The notes beneath the pieces are model-generated. The model ran no database searches. It worked only from the letters and a program-made list of their open reading frames with translations, and was not told the origin of the DNA. A DNA stretch of 64,000 nucleotides from JAVSMW01 sp032027005 (GTDB lineage Bacteria > Bacillota > Thermincolia > Thermincolales > UBA2595), in assembly GCA_032027005.1 (NCBI GenBank), contig JAVSMW010000011.1, forward strand, positions 110,805-174,804, read 5' to 3'. A program made the position numbers and the translations under genes. Below are positions 8,713 to 18,228 of this stretch, in pieces (within the stretch, counting starts at the first letter, position 1; the number at the start of each line of letters is the position of its first letter).

Positions 8713-9177
8713 TCACCCCTTTAACCTTTTTCTGAAGCTGTCGGCAAACCGGACGGCCCCCCAGGCAAAACCTATAGGCAGAACCAAATAAACCAAATAA
8801 AAAGGTAACTGCAAAGCAGCTGTTTTCTGGCTAAACATCATCTGACCGACCACTAATGAATAGCCCATATACGTTAATAAGGCACTAAAAATAACGGAGA
8901 TAAAGTCGACAAATGCTAAAGCAGTTCGCTTGCCCCGGTCTGGAAGGTAATTCACTAAAAGGTCTATAACAATATGGGCATCTTTTTTTATGCAATAACT
9001 AATGCCCAAAAAAGTAACCCAGACTATCAAATACCGCACCACCTCCTCAGACCAGGTAAAACCTATATTAAATTTACGCAATACCACATTAAGAAACATT
9101 ACTAATAATGATCCCATCAACCCGGCTGCTAAAATTGCTTCCTCTGCCCTGGTGAAGATGGCCTGAATCCGCTTCAT
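8713..9177 (-). CDS. dctQ: TRAP transporter small permease (DctQ family)
   Basis: About 154 residues with four hydrophobic segments. The loop NIGFTWSEEVVRYLIVWVTF is the family signature, followed by DAHIVIDLL. It pairs with DctM to make the membrane part of the TRAP importer. The start was set at the ATG 9 nt after GGGGGG; a TTG two codons upstream is less likely. It lies between dctP and dctM. Confidence 0.93.
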   Translation of the reverse strand: MKRIQAIFTRAEEAILAAGLMGSLLVMFLNVVLRKFNIGFTWSEEVVRYLIVWVTFLGISYCIKKDAHIVIDLLVNYLPDRGKRTALAFVDFISVIFSALLTYMGYSLVVGQMMFSQKTAALQLPFYLVYLVLPIGFAWGAVRFADSFRKRLKG

Positions 9178-9277
9178 GCTCAACCCCCCTTGAATAATTA
9201 ATAGGCCCGCAAAAAACTTAGGAAAGAAAATTACTTTGTTTACTGAAAGTTCATAGCCCGTAGGGAAGTATTTGATT

Positions 9278-9316
9278 AAATTACGCCCCGGTCGTTCGCG
9301 GTCCTGGGCGTAATTT
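9278..9316 (-). terminator. Intercistronic hairpin between dctP and dctQ
   Basis: AAATTACGCCC and GGGCGTAATTT form a perfect 11-bp stem around a 17-nt loop, with only a weak T-rich tail. Hairpins in this place often give partial termination or mRNA protection so that the binding protein is made in excess over the permease. Confidence 0.6.
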
Positions 9317-9326
9317 ATTCCAGAAG

Positions 9327-10421
9327 TTATTTTAAGAATGAGTCTACAATTTCTGCTCCAACCCGGCCTTTAACAAACTCAACCACAGGCTCAGTCGCTT
9401 TTTGGAAAGCTTCATGCTCTGGTGCCGCGGGTGTATATACCTCCATTTTTTCACCCAGACGCTTGATAGCAGCAGCTTCTTTATCGATAACTTCTTTCCG
9501 CTCAATCTCACTGGCATAAGCCATAGCATCTCTTACATTTTGTTGCAGATCGCTGGGCAATTTATCAAACCATTTTTTACTTGCCACTGGGATGTAGAAG
9601 AAGGCCCCATGGTTAGTTACGGTCAGTGCTTTTTGGACTTCGAAAAACTTTTGTTGTTCAATCGCCAAGGGTGGGTTTTCTTGCCCATCCACTACTTTTT
9701 GCTGCAGGGCGTTATACAGTTCGCTGTAATCGATTGGAGTAGGGTTCGCTTTCAATGTTTCATATGTTTTGACAATTACCGGAGCAGGAATTGTACGCAT
9801 TTTCAATCCCTTTAGATCATCAGGAGACTTGATCACTTTATTAGCAGTTATTTGTTTCATGCCAGCAATCTGGAAGTTCAACCCGACCATTCCCGCTTGT
9901 TCCAGGCTGGCAAGTAATTTAGCCCCGGCTGGTCCGTCAAGAGCCTTAAACATTTGTGTCGGATCGGTAAACAAAAAGGGAATATCCAGAACTTCCAGCT
10001 TATTATCAAAATTACTTAATACCGATGTCGGCTGCAGGGTCATCTCCAATGAGCCCATGGTCACCATTTCAGCTTGCTCTCTCATTTGTCCCAGCTGCTG
10101 GTTCGGGTAAATCTGCACCTCCATTTTTCCACCGCTTAATTCAGCTAGTTTTTTCTGGAAAGCTTCAACACCCCGGTGTTCCGGGCTATCAATCACAGCA
10201 TTGTGTCCAAATCGCAAAACAATTTTATCTCCGCCATTACTTTTTGGTTCTGCATCCTTTTTCTCTTCAGCACCGCTCTTTTGTTCAGCAGCATTTTTCC
10301 CGGCATCAGATGTTTTTTCCGGCTGAGCTGAAGAACAACCGGCCAAGACAACAGCCCCAAGGAACAGGAGCACCATAATAATCATCCAGCTAATCTTTTT
10401 GCGCATTTTTACAAAATTCAT
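9327..10421 (-). CDS. dctP: TRAP transporter substrate-binding lipoprotein (DctP family)
   Basis: 364 residues from the ATG after TTAGGAGGG; the longer frame with 12 more codons lacks a site. A lipoprotein signal peptide is clear: MRKKISWMIIMVLLFL followed by the lipobox LAGC. A low-complexity linker rich in Lys, Glu and Ala follows, then the binding domain with LRFGHNAV, EMVTMGSLEM, GLKMRTIPAPV and QKVVDGQENPP. The conserved arginine of LKMRTIP normally pairs with the carboxylate of the ligand. In the cell it is anchored outside the membrane and feeds DctQM. The ligand is unknown. Confidence 0.95.
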   Translation of the reverse strand: MNFVKMRKKISWMIIMVLLFLGAVVLAGCSSAQPEKTSDAGKNAAEQKSGAEEKKDAEPKSNGGDKIVLRFGHNAVIDSPEHRGVEAFQKKLAELSGGKMEVQIYPNQQLGQMREQAEMVTMGSLEMTLQPTSVLSNFDNKLEVLDIPFLFTDPTQMFKALDGPAGAKLLASLEQAGMVGLNFQIAGMKQITANKVIKSPDDLKGLKMRTIPAPVIVKTYETLKANPTPIDYSELYNALQQKVVDGQENPPLAIEQQKFFEVQKALTVTNHGAFFYIPVASKKWFDKLPSDLQQNVRDAMAYASEIERKEVIDKEAAAIKRLGEKMEVYTPAAPEHEAFQKATEPVVEFVKGRVGAEIVDSFLK

Positions 10422-10526
10422 TTTCTTCCCTCCTAATTTTTTCGTTAATAAGTCCACCTTGGTCGTCCATCAGATACTTCTTTAAATAGTACCAATTTTC
10501 TTCCTAATCATCTCCGGAATGTCTTC

Positions 10527-13262
10527 TTATCTCTCACCCTCCTTCGCAGGGAAAACTTCTAAACGGATGGGCAACTGGGTAGACAATATGCCGGTTGCAT
10601 GATGAACGGCATTGGCAATGGCAGGGGCCACCGGATTTATGGTACATTCACCCGTCCCTTTGGCCCCAAATGGGCCACTAGTAACAGGCTTCTCGATTAT
10701 ATAGGTATGTATTTCAGGGAGGTCTGAAAATTTGGGCAGTTTATAATCTCTAAAGCTTTTAGTTTGACCGTAAATATAGTTTTCTTTAAGGGCATAGCCT
10801 AAACCCATCACTACTCCGCCGTAAATTTGTCCTTCGACTCCCTGTGGATTAATAGCTTTGCCCACATCGTGGGCAGCATGCACCTCAACCACCTTGATCT
10901 GGCCGGTATCCATGTTGACCTGGGTTTCTACCAGGTGGGCCCCGTAGCTGTAAGTTTCATAAGGTTTGCCCTGGCCATCTTTTTCATCAAGTTTCGTTAC
11001 ATCCACATCATGGGAGGCAGTAATCCTCTCGGGCACCAATTCAGCTAACTGCCGACAGCTGATAATCTGACCGGGATTTTTGGCGTCAACGATCCCCTGA
11101 CTAGTAAGTACTAGGTCATCAATTGGCACATTCATTATTTCCGAAGCTTTTTTTAGCAGGCGTGATTTTAATTCACAAACAGCTTTTTTCACTGCATTTC
11201 CCGAGATATATGATTGTTTGCTGGCACAGGTAATGTCACCGTCAGGTGTCAGTAAAGTGTCACTGCTGACAACCGAAACGTTTTCCGTAGACTGGTTTAA
11301 CTCTGTGGCGGCAATCTGGGCTAAAATTGTGTTCAAGCCCTGACCTATATCCGCTGCTCCACTAAAAATTGTGACCGAGCCATCACGCTGCATCTGAACT
11401 GCTGCCTCAGTATAATTGCCATAACCGGTTTTGCCCACTCCATGAATAGTGCAGGCAATCCCAAGTCCTTTTCTGATATTTGTCCCCAGTCTTAACTGTT
11501 CTGAGTTTTCCTGTTCAATTATTTTTTTTCGTGCAAAATAATGTTCACGGACCGCCTCCATGCATTCACTGATGCTGACGCTCTCATCAAGCTGCTGTCT
11601 TGTAGCGGTTATAGATCCTTCTGCCATTAAATTTTGATAACGGAACTGCCAGGGGTCGATGCCAAGTTTTTTGGCCATAGCATCCAAAAGACATTCCAAG
11701 GCAAACTGAACCTGGGGAGCTCCGTATCCTCTCATCGCGCCTGAAACAGCTTTATGGGTAAAAACAGCTTGCCCTTTAAATTTCACGTTAGGAATTACAT
11801 ATGGGCCTGTAAAGTGGATAGTGCTCTTGGTGACCACGCCCGGCGTCCATGAGGTATACGCTCCCGCATCCAGCAGAGCATCCATCTGTAAGGCAACCAG
11901 TTTACCTTCCCGGGTTGCCCCTAGCTTTGCAGTCACCTTAAAGGGATGCCTTTTGTAAGATACCAAAAGTGATTCTTCCCTGCTAAATACCAAGCGGGCC
12001 GGTTTTCGTGTATAGAAGGCTGCCAGGGCTACCATATATTTGGCCAATCCTTCAATCCTGCCTCCGAATCCGCCACCTGTGGTTGTTTGCACCACTCTCA
12101 CCTGGTTTAGGTCTAAACCCAATAGCTTAGCTATTTCTCTCTGATTGTAATTAACCGCTTGAGTACCGCCATAGACTACTACTCTTCCATTTTCGTCAAT
12201 CTCAGCCAGGGCGCTTTCAGGTTCCAAATAGGCATGCTCCTGAGCCGGGGTGAAAAATGTTTCTTCGAGCACTACATCTGCTTCGGAAAAACCCTGTTCA
12301 GCATCCCCTTTAAACAACACTCTGCTGAAGGCCAGATTTCCCTTTTGATGGACAAGGGGAGTACCTGGCTCAAGGACAGCGGCAGGGTCAAGAACAGCCT
12401 CCAGCTGTTCATACCGGACTTTGATCAGGCCCAGACCCTCTTCAGCCGCTCTTTCACTATTGGCAACAACAATAGCCACAGGTTCTCCTAGAAACCTGAC
12501 CACCCCGTCAGCCATCACCGGCTGATCTTCTACTACAGGCCCTAAACAATTGGTACCTGGTATATCCCTGGCAGTAAGGATTATTTCGATACCTGGAAAT
12601 TTTTCTGCTGCCGAAGTATCAATAGCAAGAATTTTGGCATGATGGTGAGGACTGCGGAGAATTTTTACACAACTCATGTTCGCCCTCTTTATGTCGGCAG
12701 CGTAGACAGCCGTCCCATTTGCTTTGCCCAGAGCATTACTCTGCGGGATGCTTTCACCTACCAAGCCCATGCCTTTGGTCAAATTCTCTGTTTCCGCCAG
12801 TACTTTGGCGGCCAACTGAACTCCTTTTACAATAGGTTCATAACCTGTACAGCGGCAAAGGTTAGGGCTAAATTCCCTGATTATATCTTCCCTGGTTGGT
12901 TGAGGATTTTTATCTAAAAGAATTTTGGCCGTCAGGATCATTCCAGGGGTGCAAAAACCACACTGCACTGCCCCGGCATTGATAAAGGCTTCCTGAATGG
13001 GGTGAGGATTTTCCGGAGTTCCCAGTCCTTCGATAGTGAGGATTTCGCCCCCATTAGCCTGTTCTATAGGGGTTACACATGATTTAACCTTTTTGCCATT
13101 TAAAATCACCGTACAGCTGCCGCAATGACCGGTGCCACAGCCTTCCTTAGCTCCCGCCAAACCTAAATTATCACGGAGCACCCGAATGAGTTTGGCGCCA
13201 GGTTCAACAAAAAACTCTCTCTTTTCGCCATTTACCGTTAAAAGTATTTTTGACCTGTCCAA
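10527..13262 (-). CDS. Xanthine dehydrogenase-family molybdenum hydroxylase with fused 2Fe-2S subunit (first copy)
   Basis: About 911 residues. The N-terminal 150 residues are the small iron-sulfur subunit, with CGTGHCGSCTV (plant-type 2Fe-2S) and CGFCTPGMI...LCRCTGY (second 2Fe-2S). The rest is the molybdopterin-binding large subunit, with GGGFGGR, the GAMRGYGAPQ block and, near the C terminus, GAKGTGEC, whose Glu fits the catalytic glutamate of the family. No FAD subunit is fused or adjacent. The likely reaction is hydroxylation of a heteroaromatic, aldehyde or aromatic carbon with water as oxygen source. The start was placed at a TTG 8 nt after AAAGGAG; the frame extends 25 codons upstream without support. 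It heads an operon with TRAP, ferredoxin-like and cyclase genes under the sigma-54 promoter at 13484-13499. Confidence 0.9.
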   Translation of the reverse strand: MDRSKILLTVNGEKREFFVEPGAKLIRVLRDNLGLAGAKEGCGTGHCGSCTVILNGKKVKSCVTPIEQANGGEILTIEGLGTPENPHPIQEAFINAGAVQCGFCTPGMILTAKILLDKNPQPTREDIIREFSPNLCRCTGYEPIVKGVQLAAKVLAETENLTKGMGLVGESIPQSNALGKANGTAVYAADIKRANMSCVKILRSPHHHAKILAIDTSAAEKFPGIEIILTARDIPGTNCLGPVVEDQPVMADGVVRFLGEPVAIVVANSERAAEEGLGLIKVRYEQLEAVLDPAAVLEPGTPLVHQKGNLAFSRVLFKGDAEQGFSEADVVLEETFFTPAQEHAYLEPESALAEIDENGRVVVYGGTQAVNYNQREIAKLLGLDLNQVRVVQTTTGGGFGGRIEGLAKYMVALAAFYTRKPARLVFSREESLLVSYKRHPFKVTAKLGATREGKLVALQMDALLDAGAYTSWTPGVVTKSTIHFTGPYVIPNVKFKGQAVFTHKAVSGAMRGYGAPQVQFALECLLDAMAKKLGIDPWQFRYQNLMAEGSITATRQQLDESVSISECMEAVREHYFARKKIIEQENSEQLRLGTNIRKGLGIACTIHGVGKTGYGNYTEAAVQMQRDGSVTIFSGAADIGQGLNTILAQIAATELNQSTENVSVVSSDTLLTPDGDITCASKQSYISGNAVKKAVCELKSRLLKKASEIMNVPIDDLVLTSQGIVDAKNPGQIISCRQLAELVPERITASHDVDVTKLDEKDGQGKPYETYSYGAHLVETQVNMDTGQIKVVEVHAAHDVGKAINPQGVEGQIYGGVVMGLGYALKENYIYGQTKSFRDYKLPKFSDLPEIHTYIIEKPVTSGPFGAKGTGECTINPVAPAIANAVHHATGILSTQLPIRLEVFPAKEGER

Positions 13263-13318
13263 ATTCCTCAACTCCTTTCTTGGTGACAAACAAAACCATT
13301 GTTCTTCTTCTGCTTTGC

Positions 13319-13432
13319 TTAGCTTTCTGCCTTGCACAATTGGCTGTCACGCACTGTCTGCGCTATTGTTTGCACTCCATTTTCAATAGCCAGTAAATTT
13401 GTGTCTATAACCATTAAGTGATTTATTGCTAC
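13319..13432 (-). pseudogene. Fusion scar of iorA 5' end and iorB 3' end
   Basis: The minus strand encodes VAINHLMV followed directly by IDTNLLAIENGVQTIAQTVR and a Cys-containing tail ending in a stop. The first part matches the start of the intact iorA here (VTVNHLMV), and the second matches the last 29 residues of the intact iorB (IDANLLAFENGVETIEQTMR). The codon matching the iorA GTG start is GTA here. From the inner ATG a 31-residue peptide could still be made. It lies between a copied sigma-54 promoter and the first molybdenum hydroxylase gene, so it looks like what remains of a deleted iorAB duplicate. Residues match at the protein level with divergence, so the event is not recent. Confidence 0.8.
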
Positions 13433-13483
13433 AGTCTCGACCCCTTTTATCTGTTTTGTTGCGTCGATTTGCTAGATTAAATT

Positions 13484-13499
13484 GCAATATCCATGCCAA
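13484..13499 (-). promoter_or_regulatory. Sigma-54 (-24/-12) promoter for the first molybdenum hydroxylase/TRAP operon
   Basis: The minus strand reads TTGGCATGGATATTGC, with GG and GC ten bases apart as required for sigma-54. The same 16 bases occur at 22469-22484 and 27200-27215. The extended flank with the iorA promoter (CCATGCCAAAACAGAAAAAG) is also conserved. Confidence 0.88.
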
Positions 13500-13608
13500 A
13501 ACAGAAAAAGAGTTTAGCCAAGTTTACTCTAATTGACTCAGAGTAGTGGTTTGAGGACATATTGGCCTACGGCAGGAACAGAAGAAATTGCTATTTACAG
13601 GTTTAGTT

Positions 13609-13657
13609 GTGTCAATTTGAAACAAATAAAAAGTTGGGGTGCGGCTTAATTTGAGAC
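13609..13657. promoter_or_regulatory. Paired activator sites (UAS) upstream of the first molybdenum hydroxylase operon
   Basis: Two 15-bp sites, GTGTCAATTTGAAAC (13609-13623) and GGCTTAATTTGAGAC (13643-13657), start 34 bp apart. The first is a full GTNTCA-N3-TGANAC dyad and the second a half-degenerate one. They lie about 125 bp upstream of the -12 box, the typical place for sigma-54 enhancers. The same pair with the same 34-bp spacing occurs at the two other sigma-54 promoters. Confidence 0.75.
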
Positions 13658-13671
13658 GCTACCCAACTTTA
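13622..13671 (-). terminator. Terminator after the EamA gene, overlapping an activator site
   Basis: On the minus strand AAAGTTGGG pairs with CCCCAACTTT, followed by TTATTTG. The loop contains the distal activator site. A matching structure is found at 27340-27387. Confidence 0.65.
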
Positions 13672-13709
13672 CGGACATTTATCTATACAGTTCTTCAGAG
13701 GAATAATAG

Positions 13710-14633
13710 TTAATTAGGTTCATGCGGGTCACACCGTTTTGCCTGAGCTTGTCTCTTCCAAAAGTTAAGAAAAACAACCCCCAAGATCACCAATAATCCT
13801 CCTAAAATTTGATTACAATTGGGTAGTTCCTGAAGAAATAGCCAAGCAATCACAAAAGTCGCCGGCAACTCGAAGGTACTTAAAATTGCGGCCTGCCCTG
13901 CACCAATCTTCCGAATTCCGTACAATACCAAATAAAAAGGCAATATAGAACTGATAACTGCCATTGCTATGCCTATTCCCCAAACGCCAGGGACGGTCCA
14001 CGGCATATTAAAGACGTCTTTTCCAAAATATGCAGCTATACCCAACGCAGAGATCCATTGAGTATAACTCATGACCGCTAAGGGAGAAACTTTGGTTAAA
14101 GCGAGTTCTCCAACTACGTTATAGATTGTATAACAAACAGCTGACCCCAAAGCGAGAAAAACTCCCATCAGTGAGGTTCCCCTGACTCCGGTCAGAACTC
14201 CACTTGCCAATATCGCTCCACCTGTTACCAAAGCAAGCGCAATAATCTCTTTTTTCTGAACCTTTTTGTGCAAAAAAACCGCACCGACAGCTACTGTAAA
14301 AACCGTATACATATACAATAAAAATATCGCAACAGAAGCCGGCAAGAAAAATAATGCATAAGCAACCAATATGTTTGTACCCAATTTGCCAACTAATCCG
14401 ATAATAACCAAGATCCCTAGCAGCCTGGCCTTCTGTCGTAACACCTCCTGACGAAGTACCATAACAAAAACCAGCAAAATTACACCGGCAATCCAAGAGT
14501 GTAAGGCTAGCACCTGAGATGGTGTCAACCCCAAACGATATGCAATCTTGTAGAGGATAGAGGAAGCTGCAAAACAGCCCGCTGACACTAAAACCGCTGC
14601 AACACCCTGCCACCGTGAGCTTACGTTCGTCAT
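13710..14633 (-). CDS. EamA/DMT-family transporter
   Basis: 307 residues with ten hydrophobic segments in two homologous halves (an EamA repeat each), as in drug/metabolite transporters; typical blocks are SILYKIAYRLGLTPSQVLAL and LPATFVIAWLFLQE. The basic tail FWKRQAQAKR is cytosolic. These proteins usually export metabolites or amino acids. It is the last gene of the operon with the ABC importer and the second molybdenum hydroxylase, 56 bp after the latter, so it may export the product of that enzyme (inference). The start has GGAGG about 13 nt upstream. Confidence 0.88.
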   Translation of the reverse strand: MTNVSSRWQGVAAVLVSAGCFAASSILYKIAYRLGLTPSQVLALHSWIAGVILLVFVMVLRQEVLRQKARLLGILVIIGLVGKLGTNILVAYALFFLPASVAIFLLYMYTVFTVAVGAVFLHKKVQKKEIIALALVTGGAILASGVLTGVRGTSLMGVFLALGSAVCYTIYNVVGELALTKVSPLAVMSYTQWISALGIAAYFGKDVFNMPWTVPGVWGIGIAMAVISSILPFYLVLYGIRKIGAGQAAILSTFELPATFVIAWLFLQELPNCNQILGGLLVILGVVFLNFWKRQAQAKRCDPHEPN

Positions 14634-14689
14634 TTAATTTTAATTGCCTCCGAATATTCCCCATTGTTTTCCATAATAGGAAAAGGGTT

Positions 14690-17446
14690 TTAATTACGAC
14701 GAATCATGTCTACATGTTTACTAACAGGTAGGGAATTTATCCGCAAACCAATTGCATCATAGATTGCGTTTGTAATTGCCGGGGCAATCGCGAGGAGCCC
14801 TATTTCTCCGACTCCTTTAGCACCTTGAGGCCCCGAAGGGTCATTTGCATCGACAAAAATAGTCTTTATGTCTTCCGGAGTCACGGAAATTCGAGGGATG
14901 CGGTATTTACCTAATGAATCAGTTAAGTTAATTCCTCGCTGAATGAGAAATTCTTCGGTCAGAGCAAACCCCATTCCCATAATTACCGCACCTTCAACCT
15001 GTGTTTTTGCCGCCTCCGGATTAATAATTTTACCAGCATCAACGGCCACAATCACTTTAATTACCTTTACTTTACCCGTTTCCTCATCAACCTCAACTAA
15101 AATCGCCGTAGTATTATAATTTATAGTTTGGTTTGTCCTATAAAGCTCAGGGTCAATTGAGCAGCTCTCATTTGCGTCTTCTAATAATGGGTAGGTTTTT
15201 GGTAAGGTAAAATGCTCATCAACCAATAATTGACGGCTGCTTCTTGAGGCTAGGTCTTGTAAACTCATTAATGTCTGACCACTAGCCCTGTTAACGATTG
15301 CTCCCCCAGTAAAATTAAGGTCTTCTTCCCGTTCACCCAGCAAACTTGCACCTTCTGCAAGCAATATCTTAAGCAGGTTCTCACTTGCTCGGGTTACCGC
15401 ATGTCCCCACATATATAGTCCTCGTGAAGCCATTACCGCTCCACCATAAGGAACAACTTCGGTATCCCCCGCCACTATTTGAATATCTTCGATTTTTATC
15501 CCAACTATATCTGAGGCTATTTGACAGAGGGCAGTGTGGGTCCCCTGACCCATATCAGTACAAGCAACCTTGATTACCAGTTTGCCATTTGCTAATAACT
15601 GTAGGGTTGCGCCAGCCTCTTCCACGACACCTATACTTCCTGACACACTACGCCAAGCACTGGCTATGCCAATCCCAATCTTTTTATCACTATTTTTAAG
15701 GGGAAGGAGTTCCTCGTTTACCGCCTTCTTTATTGCTTCCAGAGTTTTTTTGTAACTAACACCCGCAGTCAAAATTTGTCCAGATGTAGTAGGTAACCCG
15801 ATATCCAAAGCGTTTCGTTCCCGCAAGGTTATAGGATCTATATTAGCCTTCCGGCTAAGCATATCCAATAAGGATTCCACGGCAAAAAGAGTCTGACTTG
15901 CTCCAAAGCCTCTCATCGCACCGGAAACAAGGTTATTAGTAAAAACATTAGCTGCATTAATATCCATATTGGGAATATAATAAGGTCCTGTACTAAAAAT
16001 TACAGACGTAGGAAGTACTCTTGGACTCCAAGATAAGTAAGCCCCACCATCGGCAAGTAGTTTAACATCCATCCCCAATATCTTTCCGTCGCTCTTCGCC
16101 GCAATGCGGTACTTCATGTTGTAGGCGTGCCGCTTAGGCTGAGAGCGCAGGGTTTCTTTGCGGGTTAAAATGATCTTAGCTGGGAGACCTGTTCGAAGAG
16201 CAGCAATTGCTACAAATGCATGAACGGTAAGTTCAGTTTTACCTCCAAAAGCGCCACCAGCCGGTAAATGAACTATTCTCACTTTTTCCGTTCCAAGTCC
16301 TAAAATCTTCGCCAACTGCTGGCGATCTGTGAATGGAGACTGATTACAAGCGTATACAATTACCTTGCCATCTTCCCCAGGGGTGGCAACTGCTCCCCCA
16401 GTCTCAATGAACGCAACTTCTCCATGTGGGGTGCTAAACTCTTCCTCTACAATGATGTCAGCTTGCTCAAATGCAGAGTCCAGATCACCGCGTTTAACCG
16501 ATACCTGTTTAATTATATTACCTTGCTCATTTAATTGCGGAGCCTCCGGAGATAATGCCTCTTCAATAGAAAAAACACCCGGTAGTTCCTTATACCCTAC
16601 CTTAATACTTTTTGCCCCGGCAGCAGCTATATCTGGGTCTTCAGCGAAAACCACTGCCACAGGTTCACCTATATATCTAACCCTGTCTTCAGCTAATACA
16701 AACTGGTCTGGCTCCAAAATACCAAATCTATTATGAGGTATGTCTTTTGATGTTAAAATTAATTTGACCCCAGGAAGTGCCAATGCTTCTTCAGTGTCTA
16801 TATATGTAATTTCAGCCGAAGGATATTCACTCCAAACTACCTTTCCATGCAGCATTTGATCAAAGTACAGATCCCCAACAAATTTTGTTTCTCCTTTTAC
16901 TTTTTCAAGGACATCTTTCCTTTGAACGGATAACCCCATCGTCCTCGAATCAGTAACACCCTCCTGCATAAAGGACTCGAGGGGCTCTCCTCTCAATTCT
17001 TTCGCCGCCCTTTGCACAGCTTCAATCAGACGTGGATAAGAACCGCATCGGCATAAATTTTTTGACAACGCCTTAATTATTTCATCTTTAGACGGGTTTA
17101 TATTTTTATCAAGAAAAGCCTTTGCAGCTAATACTAATCCCGGAGTGCAAAAGCCACACTGGATAGCGCTGCATTCTATAAAAGTTTTTTGCAGTGGATG
17201 CAGTTGACTATCTTTGGATAATCCTTCTATCGTAGTAATACTCTTGCCATTTAGTTTATCTAGTTTTACAAGACAAGATCGCACTGCTTCACCATCGATT
17301 ATAACAGTACAACTGCCACAAGTACCATCCTCACAACCACACTTGGTACCCGTCAAATGAAGTGTATCCCTTAAGTAATTCAAAAGGCTTGATTCAGATT
17401 GATTTGATTCGATGTCTTGCCCATTTACTTTCAAAGTAATCAGCAT
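14690..17446 (-). CDS. Xanthine dehydrogenase-family molybdenum hydroxylase with fused 2Fe-2S subunit (second copy)
   Basis: 918 residues with the same layout as the copy at 10527-13262. The N-terminal iron-sulfur domain shows CGCEDGTCGSCTV and CGFCTPGLV...LCRCGSYPRL. The molybdopterin domain shows GGAFGGKTE, GAMRGFGAS, a GQGTHTALCQ block and GAKGVGEIG with the expected catalytic Glu. It has no FAD partner. The ATG follows GAGGAGGG. It lies downstream of a complete branched-chain-type ABC importer and upstream of an EamA gene, whereas the first copy is with a TRAP importer. The two enzymes therefore probably act on different imported compounds in the same pathway family. Confidence 0.92.
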   Translation of the reverse strand: MLITLKVNGQDIESNQSESSLLNYLRDTLHLTGTKCGCEDGTCGSCTVIIDGEAVRSCLVKLDKLNGKSITTIEGLSKDSQLHPLQKTFIECSAIQCGFCTPGLVLAAKAFLDKNINPSKDEIIKALSKNLCRCGSYPRLIEAVQRAAKELRGEPLESFMQEGVTDSRTMGLSVQRKDVLEKVKGETKFVGDLYFDQMLHGKVVWSEYPSAEITYIDTEEALALPGVKLILTSKDIPHNRFGILEPDQFVLAEDRVRYIGEPVAVVFAEDPDIAAAGAKSIKVGYKELPGVFSIEEALSPEAPQLNEQGNIIKQVSVKRGDLDSAFEQADIIVEEEFSTPHGEVAFIETGGAVATPGEDGKVIVYACNQSPFTDRQQLAKILGLGTEKVRIVHLPAGGAFGGKTELTVHAFVAIAALRTGLPAKIILTRKETLRSQPKRHAYNMKYRIAAKSDGKILGMDVKLLADGGAYLSWSPRVLPTSVIFSTGPYYIPNMDINAANVFTNNLVSGAMRGFGASQTLFAVESLLDMLSRKANIDPITLRERNALDIGLPTTSGQILTAGVSYKKTLEAIKKAVNEELLPLKNSDKKIGIGIASAWRSVSGSIGVVEEAGATLQLLANGKLVIKVACTDMGQGTHTALCQIASDIVGIKIEDIQIVAGDTEVVPYGGAVMASRGLYMWGHAVTRASENLLKILLAEGASLLGEREEDLNFTGGAIVNRASGQTLMSLQDLASRSSRQLLVDEHFTLPKTYPLLEDANESCSIDPELYRTNQTINYNTTAILVEVDEETGKVKVIKVIVAVDAGKIINPEAAKTQVEGAVIMGMGFALTEEFLIQRGINLTDSLGKYRIPRISVTPEDIKTIFVDANDPSGPQGAKGVGEIGLLAIAPAITNAIYDAIGLRINSLPVSKHVDMIRRN

Positions 17447-17502
17447 TGCTTACCCTCCTCGTATAGATAATTACTTACCCAAGTTCGCATTCTAATCCTA
17501 GA

Positions 17503-18207
17503 TTACGCACCCAAATAAGCCTTTTGGACTTCGGTCTTCTGAGCCAAATCCATGCTGAACCCTTCCAGAGTCACTTCCCCGTTTTCTAAAACATAGCTAT
17601 AGTCTGAATATTTTAAAGCCATCTTCGAGTTTTGTTCAACTAAAAGAATGCTAATACCGTCTTGCTTAATGCTTTGCAGAGAGCGAAAAACCAGGTTCAC
17701 CATCAAAGGTGCTAACCCTAATGAGGGTTCATCTAATAACAGCACTTTGGGTTCTGCCATCAGAGCCCGTCCGATGGCCAACATTTGTTGTTCCCCCCCG
17801 CTCATCTCGCCGCCAAAATTCTGCCTTTTCTCCTCTAACCTGGGAAAAAGCTGATAAACCCGCTCTAGCAGTGAATTGACCTTTTGTTTGCCCTTTTGAT
17901 TAAATGCTCCCACTTCCAGGTTCTCTTGCACTGTTAAGTTGGAAAAAATCCTTCTGCCCTCGGGAACTTGCACAATTCCAAGTTTAACGATCTTGTGCGG
18001 TTCCAGACCTTGAATTTCTTGGCCCTGAATAAGCACCTTGCCCTCTCTTGGCCTGATTAAGCCGGAAATAGTATTAAGAATTGTACTTTTCCCCGACCCG
18101 TTACTACCGATTAAGGCAACCGTATGCCCTGCTTTAATTTCCAGGGATACTTGATGAACAGCTCTGACGTTTTTGTAATAGCAAGACACTTGCTCCACCT
18201 TTAGCAC
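17503..18207 (-). CDS. livF: Branched-chain amino acid-type ABC importer ATPase (LivF)
   Basis: 234 residues. Walker A is GSNGSGKST (near residue 35), the Q-loop is in IVQVPEGRRIFSNLTV, the signature is MSGGEQQ and Walker B is VLLLDEPSLGLAP. PEGRRIF and SLGLAP are typical of LivF. It energises import together with the LivM-LivG fusion and LivH. It starts at GTG after GGAGGTG and follows the fusion gene by 21 bp. HAAT-family importers also carry aromatic acids, amides and urea, so the substrate need not be an amino acid. Confidence 0.95.
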   Translation of the reverse strand: MLKVEQVSCYYKNVRAVHQVSLEIKAGHTVALIGSNGSGKSTILNTISGLIRPREGKVLIQGQEIQGLEPHKIVKLGIVQVPEGRRIFSNLTVQENLEVGAFNQKGKQKVNSLLERVYQLFPRLEEKRQNFGGEMSGGEQQMLAIGRALMAEPKVLLLDEPSLGLAPLMVNLVFRSLQSIKQDGISILLVEQNSKMALKYSDYSYVLENGEVTLEGFSMDLAQKTEVQKAYLGA

Positions 18208-18228
18208 TTGGCCACACCTCCGCTGATT

